Positions 23,912 to 36,300 of a stretch of DNA of 64,000 nt are shown piece by piece (position 1 is the stretch's first letter; the number at the start of each line of letters is the position of its first letter). The position numbers were made by a program, and so were the translations under genes. Under the pieces are notes generated by a model, which did no database searches, was not told the DNA's origin, and saw nothing but the letters and a program-made list of their open reading frames with translations. The stretch covers positions 20,208,848-20,272,847 of the forward strand of contig NC_045141.1 in assembly GCF_008831285.2 (NCBI RefSeq), written 5' to 3'. The DNA comes from Nymphaea colorata. Its lineage: Eukaryota; Streptophyta; Magnoliopsida; Nymphaeales; Nymphaeaceae.

Positions 23912-26900
23912 TTTTTTGGTGATGCTAAAAGGCCGTCTTTATGCTTGCTTGCTTTCTTCGTTTGCTTTTTTTTTTTTTTTTCTTTCTGTAGAGTTTGGTA
24001 GGCAGGAAGATGGGAGATATACTCTTTTGAGCGCTTGTTCATACGCACCAAGAGGAGTTGTGGTGTTTTAGCTACAAGTCATTGTTCCGCTTTTCGCTGT
24101 ATGAAGAATGAGTTGATGAAAAGGAATCACCTTTTGTACTGTAAGGAGCGCTCAGGCGAGCCCGTAGATCTTTGGGCTTGTGAATCTTTCACAATTGCAG
24201 CGTCTATTGCGCTTCATCATGATTTTTCCCTTTCAAGTTGTCGGGCTAGAAGCAGCATTGTATTGCAATTTGCACCATACAGTTTATGGTGTTGGCAGTA
24301 CCCGTAGAATCACACGACGTAGAAGTGAGTAACTACAAAGTCTTCCTACCGTCTTCCATTAATGATCAAAGCTTCCATTTAATTGCTTGCTGTGTTTGTG
24401 TTGTGTCATAAAAGCATTCCAGGATAAATATATCATCTCATTAACGTCACAAAGCCGCATAGTTTACTCGATGTGCATATTTTTCGTTTCCTTGAGAGAG
24501 CTAAGTAATTCTCTAAGAGGCTTCCTGGTTTAGTGAGAGGATGGTAAAAAAGGTGGCCTCGTGATCCAGTTTGTTCTCACTAGCTGGTGGAGATGACACC
24601 GTGAAGCTGGGGTGAGTATAACTTATAAGCTGCCATATATTTTCGTCTCTCGATCTCGATCTCTGGAGATCTTGGCAGACTACCGGCTTTCTGAGGCAGG
24701 CGCCCGAATAATCATTTGAAGAAGCGAATGCCATGGTCTCATTTCTTTTGTGTCCGGTGGCTGATGGTCTCCAGCTTCCCATATCATCCACCATAATGAG
24801 GATAGCCAGCACTTCCAAGCAAATTTCCATTTCTTGCTAGAGCGTGGTAGAGGAGGCGCTTTTATGAGGGATTCCAAATGAAAGTTTGTTAGGACGTAGC
24901 CGTCTGGGGGAGGTGTGGTCTCCGTAGGGCATATGCTCTACGGAACTCACTCTTTGGTGTCTTAATTATATGGATTAGTCCTACGGGCTCTGGGTTACTG
25001 AGCTCCGGGTTACTGCTGGTCATAGAAAAAAAAAAAGAGCTCCGGGTTACTGCTGGTCATAGAAAAAAAAAAAGAAAGAAAACTCTAACTCCGCTACTAA
25101 CCGTTTTCCTTTTATTACAACAAGTCACCTAGATGCCTGCCTATCATATTCACTTCATAGACCAAACACGAAGTTCCAAAAGCAGTCAGCATCTAATCAA
25201 CACAAGGAACCAGATTTCGCACTTCTTTCACAGGCTTTGCCTTTTAGCCAAAATCGTAACTCCAATCACCAATGGCTTGCCCTCCCCGACATCACCAGGC
25301 CTCCCACCTTAGTGTTAAGCAGTCCGCAGACGAGGCTATCTTTTCAGCTGCTTCCTCAATCCTCTTCTCCAGCGGTGTTAAGTCTTCTTCCCTCAAGCAG
25401 GTTGTGCAGACGACGTTTCCATTCTCTGCTGCCCAATAATACTCTCAGAGGTCCCTCCCTTTGTTGTAGCTGCCTCAATCAGCATTGAAGATGGCTTTTA
25501 TCAGATTGTGTATGGTCAATTGGCTCTGCGACAGTGGGAGGGAGAGAGAGTATCAGAGAAAGAGAGGTTCATAAGCTTGTTGCCTATTAGGCAAAGATAG
25601 TTTCGCAAAGCGCTGTTGCACTAAATGCAGAAGTTCGAGTAATGAAATTTGCTGTACCAAGTCCAGGCGAATAGATTTAGATGGTCTGGCTTATGGATAG
25701 CCCCACGTACAACAGAATTTTAAAGTCAGATCCCTCCCGACGTGATCTGATAAATTCAGCACAATTCCATGTGCGCAACGAACAGGTTCAACTATATTTC
25801 ACCATGGGCGTTATGACTACGGCAGGACAAGTTTAACGGACTCTTAACACAGTTTTTATGTACTCGTCAGAATCCAGCTCTTAATCTATAACTATTGAAG
25901 TGACCTCCACCTGAATCCATCCAATCAATGATCCGCAACTGACAATTGAACACATTTGTAATGCAAGTAAAATCTCTGAACCAAATCTGGTGGTTCATAA
26001 CCTGTGATACAAAGGGACCATTTGGTATTTGGAAGAACATGCGAGTATTTTATGAAAGATAGATTCATAGAACACTTGTTCAAGCGTTTAATAAATCTAC
26101 CACAATTTGGTGGCAAATTCATGAAACAGTTGCACTGTTCCTTATGCCAAACAGCCTCAAAATACCTTGGTGTTCTTAGTTCCCCATGGGTAAGGGTGGG
26201 CAAAGACAAAGGGCCAGGGTGGGGGCCTGGCAGGAGCCATGGACGTTTTTTCAAACATCTAAAATTTTACATGTACAATTTAAAAACTTAATTTAACTTG
26301 TATAAAAATATTTGAAACATTATATTTTGACCCCTGGTTCAGCATTTGTGTTCTGGCTTCACCCCTGCCACAACCCTAGCAAGAAACAAAAACAAGGACG
26401 TGGGCTCTCATTCATATTTCATGAATCTTCCGCAAGAAAGCAGTCACGCCACTAGAGTTTCATATACTGGGAATACAGACCCGAAGTCTTCGAGTTGTAA
26501 CATAAGCAGGTTTCACTTATTGACATAAACTGCCTACCAGGTGGACGGCCACCCCCGAAAAAATTGAACAGGAAGGGTGACCTGACGTTCAAGCCATGCA
26601 TATCCAGTCCTCTTAGAACTAACCGACGAAGAGAGTAAATCTCAGCTATCAAGAGTGTAGAATGTTAATTCTCCAAATAGTCAAGCGAAAAGTTTTACTA
26701 GCTTAGCAAATTAGCGATTCGACCAATCCTTAAATTTTAGTAATACAATGCATATTACAGTTACCTAGAGATGCGGATACCCGTCATGAACTCGAGACCA
26801 TTCCCTTAAATTCAGGGCAGGAAGAGTCGGGACTCGGGACGAATTCACTGAGAAACCCGAATGATTCCGCGTAGACGTCAGCAGCAGCAAATACCACCGA

Positions 26901-27343
26901 AAACTTTTTATTTAGGATTCAGTAAGACTTACAGACTTAATTAATACAGAAAAACCAGACCCTACAACCATTTTGCACCTGCGCTGAAGCTTCTTTTTTA
27001 CAGTTATGCTTCGGTACATCAGCCATCTTTACAACCTGTAACATTTTTACATGTATCTCAAGGGAGGACACCTTAAGCTTATGCTTGCAATTCCTAATCT
27101 AATACGGCCATCATACAGTCCATGTTTTGAATTATAGACAATAAAAATATTCACAGCCCGGTGAAACTTATTTAAGCAGGCCTACCATATACACATTTAA
27201 CCTTAGAACTATTGCCTTTTGGCTATCTCATTTTCAGCTACCAAAAAGATAGAATAGACGGGAAGTGAGATGAGAAGAAACCAGACTGGCTGCAGATACC
27301 AGCCACATTAGCTGTACAAGTTCCTCCTGTTCCTTGGTGAATT
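23912..27343. other. Convergent intergenic region between LPA1-like and Pumilio genes
   Basis: Begins with the LPA1-like 3' UTR (perhaps to about 24450) and ends with the Pumilio 3' UTR (minus strand). In between are a 37-bp tandem duplication (25001-25074) and unremarkable sequence. Open frames at 24513-24877, 25237-25488 and 25925-26291 have no recognisable domain and overlap on opposite strands. Confidence 0.55.
25001..25074. repeat. 37-bp tandem duplication ending in poly-A
   Basis: AGCTCCGGGTTACTGCTGGT plus CATAGA and an A-run appears twice at a 37-base offset (25001 and 25038). No function visible. Confidence 0.8.
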
Positions 27344-30300
27344 TCAGGGTGCTTGAGAAATTGCTGCGCCCATGCGCCTCTCTATTGCGAGAAAGATAGA
27401 GATCACATAATAAAAACAATAAATTGATCAAAACAAGATCATGCAATCTGTTATGTCCTTACCTCCATTAGCTATAAGCTTCTCAACACGAGCAACAATA
27501 TGCTTTCCGTAAGTGTATCTTCTCAAGGCATTTAAATGTACCCTGATCCGCGACAGAATTAGTTCAAGTTGTTGGTCGTCACAGGTATCAATTACCTTTT
27601 GAACCACATAATTAGCAAACTGATCTTTCATCATAGCCTGTTCAACAGAAACCACATCATTATCAAGTATCCTGCAACTACCATCTTGTACAATTCTAAA
27701 TTTTCAATTGCTTCACAGATGGTCACAAAAACAGTTTGTTTCTGGTGTCCCAGTGGATGGATCAACAAGTTAGGTCCAGGACAGGAAAAAGCTGGCTTGA
27801 AGCAAGACTGCCAAGAGCTGATCCAGCTTACCAGAATATCGGGCTTTGTAGGCAGGCAGGCTTTGACTGGCCCACCCACCTTGAACCAAGCTTGAGGACT
27901 AACTAATAGTATAAGAATGAACTATGGTGCGAAACGTAAAACGCAGGGTGCACATGCAAGCAAGCACAAGACACAATGCTTAAACATAAAATAGGTCACC
28001 CATCATGACCAAGACCTGTCAAAACATTGCAGATGACAAAAGGGGAACAAACAGACCTGCAAAGGCTCGTTTTCATCTGTTGATCCAAGAATCTCATTCA
28101 CCAGAAGTTGACGTTCTGCAGTAGAACAAAAGGTCAAGCATTTCTCAACAACATTGGATGCGAACTTTTGTTGGCTCATACGAACTATTTGGCCAACCAG
28201 CTTTTCGATTATAGCAGAACGCTCATGTGGTTTTCCCTGCTCTAGCACATGCTGTGAATTCAATTCACAAGATCAGTAATCAGTAATTGAGAGAGAGAGA
28301 GGGAGACAAAAAGAGAACCATCGGCTAACATCAAACATAATAAAAAATAATCAAAACAACCACACCATAGATATATATAAATTGATATTTTCAGATATTT
28401 TTCTATAGCAGCAAAATGTCAGTCACCATATCATAACGAATAGCCCAAGTGTTGGAATGAAAGCCATGGACTAGTAGAAGTTTTGTTTCCTTTTTTTTTT
28501 TCTCTTTTTTGGCGAACATATCCTAAAAAAGTTGCCATGCAACCATTCAGGGCTTATAATTATCATCCCTAATGGTAGTACCCAACTCTTTCAAGAATGA
28601 GAATATTGTTCCATCAAAATTATTTTTGGATCAGGCAAAAAAGAATCCCTCACTAGCCAAATGTTAACCAAAATACAGAAGATGAAGAAAAATCCAAAAT
28701 TAAGAGCAAAAACAAAATCATACCATTGTCCACATAATTTTTCAAAATGCACAAAATTATGTGCCTGCTATCAATAGAAAATAGAAAAGAAAAATAATAC
28801 AAGAAGATATCTAACTAGGATTCACATTTGTAAGAAGACACCACTCATCCAATTTAATGCATGCGAAATCAAGCTCGTGAATGTTCATCTAGCATATGCT
28901 AAAAAAAAAAAAGTGTATCATTGTTGTTTCCCTTCAAAAAGAAAGAGCCAGACTTTCTCGATGACGCATGCCAAATACCAGCGGAGCAAAATAACCAAAC
29001 ACAACATGCCCGCTTCATAATGACACAACCCTAGCAATGGTAAGAGCCAGAATCTATTGGTAGAAGGAAAAAATTCCATGCAAGTGACACATTCTAGGAC
29101 AAAAGATGCTTAAACACATCTACGTGATCAATACACTCCAAATTAAAAAATAAATTCAAACAGGTATTAGGTATCATGCAAATGACATTTTTAGGACTGA
29201 TAAAATGTTCAATTGACAAGCTTGTATCACCAACACAACCGAGAAAAAATAATAAATTACAGTGTGATGCCGACTATTTACATAAGATTATCAGGCTTTA
29301 GTGCATCCGTGAAACATAAGAACCCTCCCAGCCTTTGCTTTTCGATTGGTTTTAGCAAGTTAGTTCCCCAGATAAGCATAAAAAACACAAAATTATGATA
29401 GTCCTGCAGCTTCTGCCTCTTGATATCATATTTAGTGTGCAAGACGCAAGTCGGATTCTCATTCTGTCATATATATTCTGATTCTTTTAGCTGGAGCACC
29501 TAATGAACCAACCACGATCCCAAACCCAAAGGACATCAACCAGATCTACCTAGGATTAATCACTGTGTAGAATACTCAGTCAAATAACAGAAAACATCAC
29601 AGACAACCCAAAAAGGATTCCAAATTTTTGTTAGAACTTATGCCTAAAATCTTGCCACACAAAGACGGACCTGCACAACATAGTTTCCATATTGATCTTG
29701 TGCCAAGGTAGACACTGATTGAAGGATTTCTTCCATCATTACGTGTTGAGTTTTTGCATCGTTGCAATGCTCCAAAACCCTCTGTCAGAAAAATGCCCAA
29801 GTTAACTAAGAATATGTGCAGGAAAAAAGTCTAGTGAGAAACACTTGCATCAGCACCTGAATGACACGGCAACCATAAGGGTGACTGGACAATGCTACAA
29901 CTTGCCCATAGAAGGATGAGATGATAAATTGGATCCTTTCTTGAGGAACACATTCTATACACTTCTGGATGACATGGTTGCCATTCTGATCCCGAACACA
30001 TTGCATAACATGGCCATCAAGTTCTAAAACCAACCGAGTCTGATATTCCACGTCCAACACCTCCAGAGCCTGCAAGAAGGGAGAGGGAGAGATTCAACAA
30101 TGTGCTATTGACCAAAGTGCTGGAGGTAATTAATAACTACTTAATTCAAGCATGAATGGAGATAGACCAGAAACATGAAAACAAGATTACCAAAGGAAAC
30201 AAACAAACTTATGAACTTTCACATGTGAGTAAGAAGTGGCTCAGGTAGGGTAGTGGTACAACCTGGTGCAAAATAAAACGACAGACAAACTTCAAAAAGA

Positions 30301-33300
30301 TGGTATGGAAGAGTGAGATACACATACACATGCATACATACAAAATAAAACGACAGACAAACTTCAAAAAGATGGTATGGAAGAGTGAGATACATGTTGA
30401 GAAAAAGTTATGTTTTGAGGTTTTCTGTATTTTGGACTTTATTATTAGGTATTTTTTTTGAATTTTTCAATACTTATTGGACTCTTTATGTAACGGGTTA
30501 AACATAACCCTCATTAGTCTTTTTATTATATTAGAAGTGTGGGAGCCGTAACAACTTAACGAGCTCTCTTCTCTCTCTCGTCTCTTCTCTACCTTCTCTC
30601 AACTATTTCTCTCCTCTCCGTCTTCATTCTTACTGATTTTACATTGAAGATCAACATGGTATCAGAGCGGACAGTCTTGGGGACCCTGCTGAAGCTGTTC
30701 TAAACCAGCAAGTTCCCTCGTTCTCCTATTCTTCATCAACGTCTGGGTGCTGTCTATCTTTCTTGACTGAAAAACAAAAAAAGGTATTTCTCAGCCTGTC
30801 GAGGGTTAGGGTTTTGATCATAAATATGTAAATAAGTAGACATGATCAGAAACCCTAACCCATGTCGATTGCAGTTGGTGGTAGAACCTCTAGCATGTGT
30901 AGACAGTTTTTTTTTTTTGTCGCTTGAAGATAAACATATGAGTTAATTTCTGCTGCAAATGTGTGCCTGCCGTGGAATTCCAAAGCTTGACGTGATGTTG
31001 CAGAAATAATGTGTTGCAAGTCAGAAAATTTGTTCTTTGGTGTTTAGTTGCTGTCGTAGTGGGATTATGTCTCTTTTCTTTTGTGTATAGTTGCTGTTGC
31101 AGTGGAATTCTGTCATGATGTTGCAGAAAAAAAGGGGACAGAATTAAGAATAAGATTCAACCGTGGAATAGCAGTGGATATTCTTCTTTGGGGTAGATTA
31201 TCTTCACATCGTATTAAGTAAGATTCAATCTGTTGTGGTCTTCTCTATTTGTTTATCTTCAAGGATCTATCATGGCTGCCAATAAGTCTCTACAACATGA
31301 ATCTGAAAATCAGCAAACTGAGGCTGGTGTAGAGTACAAGGCATTCTCGAATCCCTTTTCTTTTGGACTACTATCAAACTCGATGGATCTAATTATGATG
31401 TTTGGGCCAGAACTTTCATGCTATCAGTCGTTGGACATGGAAAGGAATATATATTAAAAGAAGATGAACCAACAGAAAAAATTGGCAAGTACGCACGGTG
31501 GGAGGAAGAAAACAGCATAATTAGTGCTTGGCTTATGAATAGCATTCAACTTTATATAGTTGCTGGGCTCTGCTATTATAATACAGCTAAAGATACGTAG
31601 AATTTTCTCTGGCAGACATACTTTCAAGACAAGAACATCAGCAAAATTCTACATGTTCAACAAGAACTATTACAAATGTAGCTAGGTGACATGGATTTAA
31701 CCGAATACTTTACGAAATTGAAGTTTACTTATGAAAAGATGAACTCTTTAAAACCTCCTTGCAAGCATTGTCTCAAATCTCACATGGAGCAAATGATGTC
31801 TGCCTATCTCCATCTTTACATGTTCACGAAGTGCTATATACTCCTGAATTCCCAAAGAACTTGTTATCTGTAAGCAAAATTATTAAAGAGATGAATTGTC
31901 GAGTTATTTTTGACCCGGGTACTTGTGTATTTCATGATCTATCGACTGGGAGGAAGATTGGTGGAGGCCATGAGAGAGATGAAATTTACTTCCTGGACAC
32001 ATCTGTTAAAGAGGCATCTCTTTTAGTTGATTCACCTTCAAGTGCATTCCAATGGCATCTCAGACTTGGTCATCCATCCTTTTCTAAACTTCGGCAGTTA
32101 TGTCCTCAGATTTCTTCTTCAACCTCCACCGAGTGTGAAGCTTGTCAATTAGGCAAGCATAGTCGTACATCTTTTCCTTTGAGTCAAAGTCAGTATAGCC
32201 AAAATCTATTTGATTTGGTTCATGTTGATGTATGGAGACCTAGTCAGGTTCCGAGTCGGTTGTCGTCTCGTTATTATCTATCCATTGTTGATGATTTTTC
32301 TCGAGTCTCTTGGGTGTTTTTGATGAAAGACAGATCTGAAGCTTCTTGTATCTTGAAATCTTTCATCTTGGAAATAAAAACTCAATTCAATTCTTGTGTT
32401 AAGTAAGGTTGGGCGTCGGGCCGGCCCGACCCGGCCAGATTGGCCCCAGGCTTGGGCCGGGAAAAACCGGGCCCGGGCCCGTTAGGCCGGCCTGGCCCGT
32501 TTAGCCCGTTTAGATTAAAAAAATATTTTTTAATTTTTTTTTGTTTTAATAATGTATATTTATTATTAATAAATATATTTTATATTTAAAAAATATTTTA
32601 TAATTAAAAATGATTTTTTAATTTTAAATGGGCCGGGCTCGGGCCGAGACCCGGGCTCACCGGCCCGATGCCCACCCTTAGTGTTAAGGTTGTTCACACT
32701 AACAATGCTCTCGAGTTTAAATCTACTTCCCTACTTGAATTCTACAAATCACATGGTATTGTGTCACAATTTACATGCTCTCACACATCTCAACAAAATG
32801 GTGTAGTTGAAAGAAAACACCGATATTTGTTGGAGGTAGCCTGCACTATCATGGTTCATTCTCATATGCCTACCAAATTTTGGGGGAAATGCAATCTTAA
32901 CCGCATGTTACCTAATAAATAAAATGTCATCATCTTCAATAGGAAACAAGATACCAATTCAAATCTTTTACCCAAATAAGGCTTTGTTCTCTTTACCTCA
33001 ATGTGTATTTGGATGCACATGTTTTGTACATCTACTTGGACCGAATCGAGATAAATTAGTTGCACAAGCAACTAAATGTGTATTTGTGAGATACTCTCGA
33101 AATCAAAAGGGGTACCGATGCTTCGATCATATATCTAATCGAGAGTTTGTCAGTACTGATGTAACCTTCCACGAGTCTTATCTGTTCTTTGCTGCAAGCC
33201 TTCACATTCTCAGTCAGAGATGCCCTCTTTTGTTTCACTTCCAATTCCTCCTATTCCACTTGAGTCCATTATGTTTATATCGTCTCCTACTTATCCCAAT

Positions 33301-36300
33301 TCCTCCATTCCACGGTTTAAAGACCCTCCTCTTATGTATTCAAGAAGGAATCCATCATTTAATGACTTTGCACCATCTTGCTCTCAGGAGGTACGTAATT
33401 CTGACTTACATAATATGCCTAAGTGTTCCATTGATGCTTTTAATCCTGATGATTTACCTATTGCACTACGTAAAGAGATCAGACAATGCACAATTCATCC
33501 TCTCTCTAAATTTGTTAGTACGTCTCATTTGAGAGATCATATGTGCAAATTTATTGATGTCTTGTCAGCTACTTCAGTTCCTATCTCTCATGAACATGCT
33601 CTTTTGGACTCTAAGTGGTACCAGGCAATGAAGGAGGAGGTGGACTCCCTGATGCCTCGCCACACTTGGGATCTGGTTGAACCTCCACCTGGTGCAGATA
33701 TTGTCGGCTCAAAATGGGTCTTTACTATCAAGTATAACTCCGACAGTACAGTTGAGCGTCACAGGGCAAGGTTGGTAGCAAAAGGGTACACACAGACGTA
33801 TGGTATTGATTTCTTTGAAACTTTCTCTCTGGTAGCCCGCTTGGGTACTATACGGCTAATTATACATGTTGTTCATCATGGATGGAATATGTACCAATTA
33901 GATGTCAAAAATGTCTTTCTATATGGAGATTTATTTAAAGTGGCTTATATGCTGAGAAACAGGAGGAGTGTACCAAGGTATGTTTATTAAAAAAGGCTAT
34001 ATACGGTTTGAAGCAGAGTCCTAGAGCATGGTTTCAAAAAATTGTCTGATGTTGTATCCAAGTTCGGGTTTCATAGATCTCCTTTAGATCATTCATTGTT
34101 CATAAAAAGGTCCTCACGAGGTATGGTGGTTATGGTGATCTATGTGGATGACATCATTTTAACTTGTGACAGCGAGCAAGAAATACAAGATACAAAAAAG
34201 TATCTCCAATAGCACTTTGTTACTAAAGACCTTGGCTCTCTACGTTACTTCTTGGGGATAGAAGTAGCAAAAAACAAAGAAGGTTTAGTTTTTTCCCAAA
34301 GAAAATATGTTCTTGATGTGCTACAAGAGACAGGTACGACTGGAACCAAACCTGCATCTATTCCTATGAATTCTAGTATTCACTTATATGATGATAAGTC
34401 TGAACCTGTGGATAGCAAATCATATAGATCATTGATTGGAAAACTACTATATGTAATGATAACTCGGCCTATCTTTTGTTGTGGGAAAACTGAGCCTGGA
34501 CAAGCCAAGAAAAGCACATTGGGATGCAGCTATGCTTCTACTGAAATTTCTAAAAAGTTCCCCTGAAAAAGGTCTATTATTTAAAAAGAGTTCATCTCTT
34601 CAGATAGAAGCTTATTCTGATGCAGATTATATAGGTTCTATTGATGACAGAAAGTCCACTATAGGATTCTGCATTTTTGTTGGAGGTAACTTAGTTTCTT
34701 GGCGAAGTACAAAACAAGTTGTTGTGGCTCGATCCAGTGCAGAGTCAGAATACCGAGCCATGGCTCAAACTGCCACTGAAATCACCTGGGTGAGAGCCAC
34801 GTTAGAAGGTCTTGGAATCCAATTAGAACTGCCTATCAAAATGCACTGTGACAACAAAGCGGCTACTTATATAGCCAATAATCTTGTCTTTCATGAACGG
34901 ACCAAACATATCAAGGTGAATTGCCACTATATTAGAGACTTAGTTCAAGCAAGGATTATCTCTACTGAATATGTTGCTTCTGAAGATCAAGCTGCATATA
35001 TATTTACTAAAGCCCTTCCTATATCTGATTTCAGAAAGTGTTGTAACAAGCTAAGCATGATAGACATCTATGCTCCAGCTTGAGGGGGAGTGATGAGAAA
35101 AAATTATGTTTTGAGGTTTTCTGTATTTTGGACTTTATTATTAGGTAGTTTTTTGAATTTTTCAATACTTATTGGACTCTTTATGTAAAGGGTTAAACAT
35201 AACCCTAATTAGTCTTTTTATTATATTAGAAGTCTGGGAGCCGTAACAACTTAACGAGCTCTCTTCTCTCTCTCGTTTCTTCTCTCTCGTTCTCTCTTCT
35301 CTACCTTCTCTCAACTATTTCTCTCCTCTCCATCTTCATTCTTACTGATTTTACATTGAAGATCAACAATACACATACACATGCATACATATATATAATA
35401 GGTTCAACCAATCCCCCTTTAAAAGAGCTAGCTTTCCCACTCCTCCTTTTTCTCTCACTCTCTTGACTTACTTTTTGTCTCTCCCTCTTCCTTTTTTTTT
35501 TTTTTTCTTTTCACAACCATTCTTTCCACCCGAGGATTGGTTGATCCTAGGGAAGATAAGAGATTTGAAAATCCAGCTGTATTTACGTACATATATAAGG
35601 TGCTAAGATTATTGAAGAAAATCAAGGAAAGAAAGAAGCCGAAGAACAGATACCCTTGGTAGAGAAACCTTTTCATGCAATGTCAGTTTCAAATTCAAAG
35701 CTGCCTTAACTGCCATTGACAGATTTAGTTACATAGAACGGGAACAAACACAGCCTACACAAAACATGTTATGATTATTGTCATCAACATTCAATGCTTT
35801 GCAAAATGACATGCCACCGGTCCATGGATGGAAATCAACAATTACATCCCAATTTTTCCTGTCCTAAAAAGGATAACTCTAGAGAAAATTCCAAATATTT
35901 TTTGCAACAACCAACATTCATGGGCTTGATACCATTTTCATTTTGGAAGTGTGCAAGGAAAGAATAACGGACTGATACCTTGATAATGAGTCAGACAGAT
36001 AATATCTACATAATAATCAATATAAACCCAACGACATGGAACCAACTCAATGGGTTCAGAAAACCTCGTAAGTTAGGTTAAAGCCATACAAGTCAACAAT
36101 GAGGCAAGTTCACAACTTCGCACACAGACTGATGTGACTTTGTTTTGGAGATATGGGTGATACCGCCATAACCATTCATTGTGAGCATCCAAAACTTGTC
36201 ATCAAACCCAAAAGATTATTCTGTAAATCAACTGTAAAAAGAAATCATATGTTTCAAAGGACAGTGGAAGAAAAAGGCCTTCAAGGGCTACAAAAATAGA

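Larger units (their letters stand above)
30395..35368 (+). mobile_element. Ty1/copia LTR retrotransposon, defective, in Pumilio intron 5
   Basis: 5' LTR 30395-30656 and 3' LTR 35091-35368, both with TG...CA ends, flanked by the 5-bp target duplication ATACA (30390-30394 and 35369-35373). A tRNA-iMet-type primer site follows the 5' LTR, and a purine tract (GAGGGGGAG, 35082-35090) precedes the 3' LTR. The order gag, pre-integrase, integrase, RT, RNase H identifies copia. LTRs differ by roughly eight or nine substitutions plus length changes by eye. Internal coding is broken by frameshifts, stops and deletions, including loss of the gag zinc knuckle and the protease active site, and by a nested MITE. 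The element is antisense to the host gene. Confidence 0.95.
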
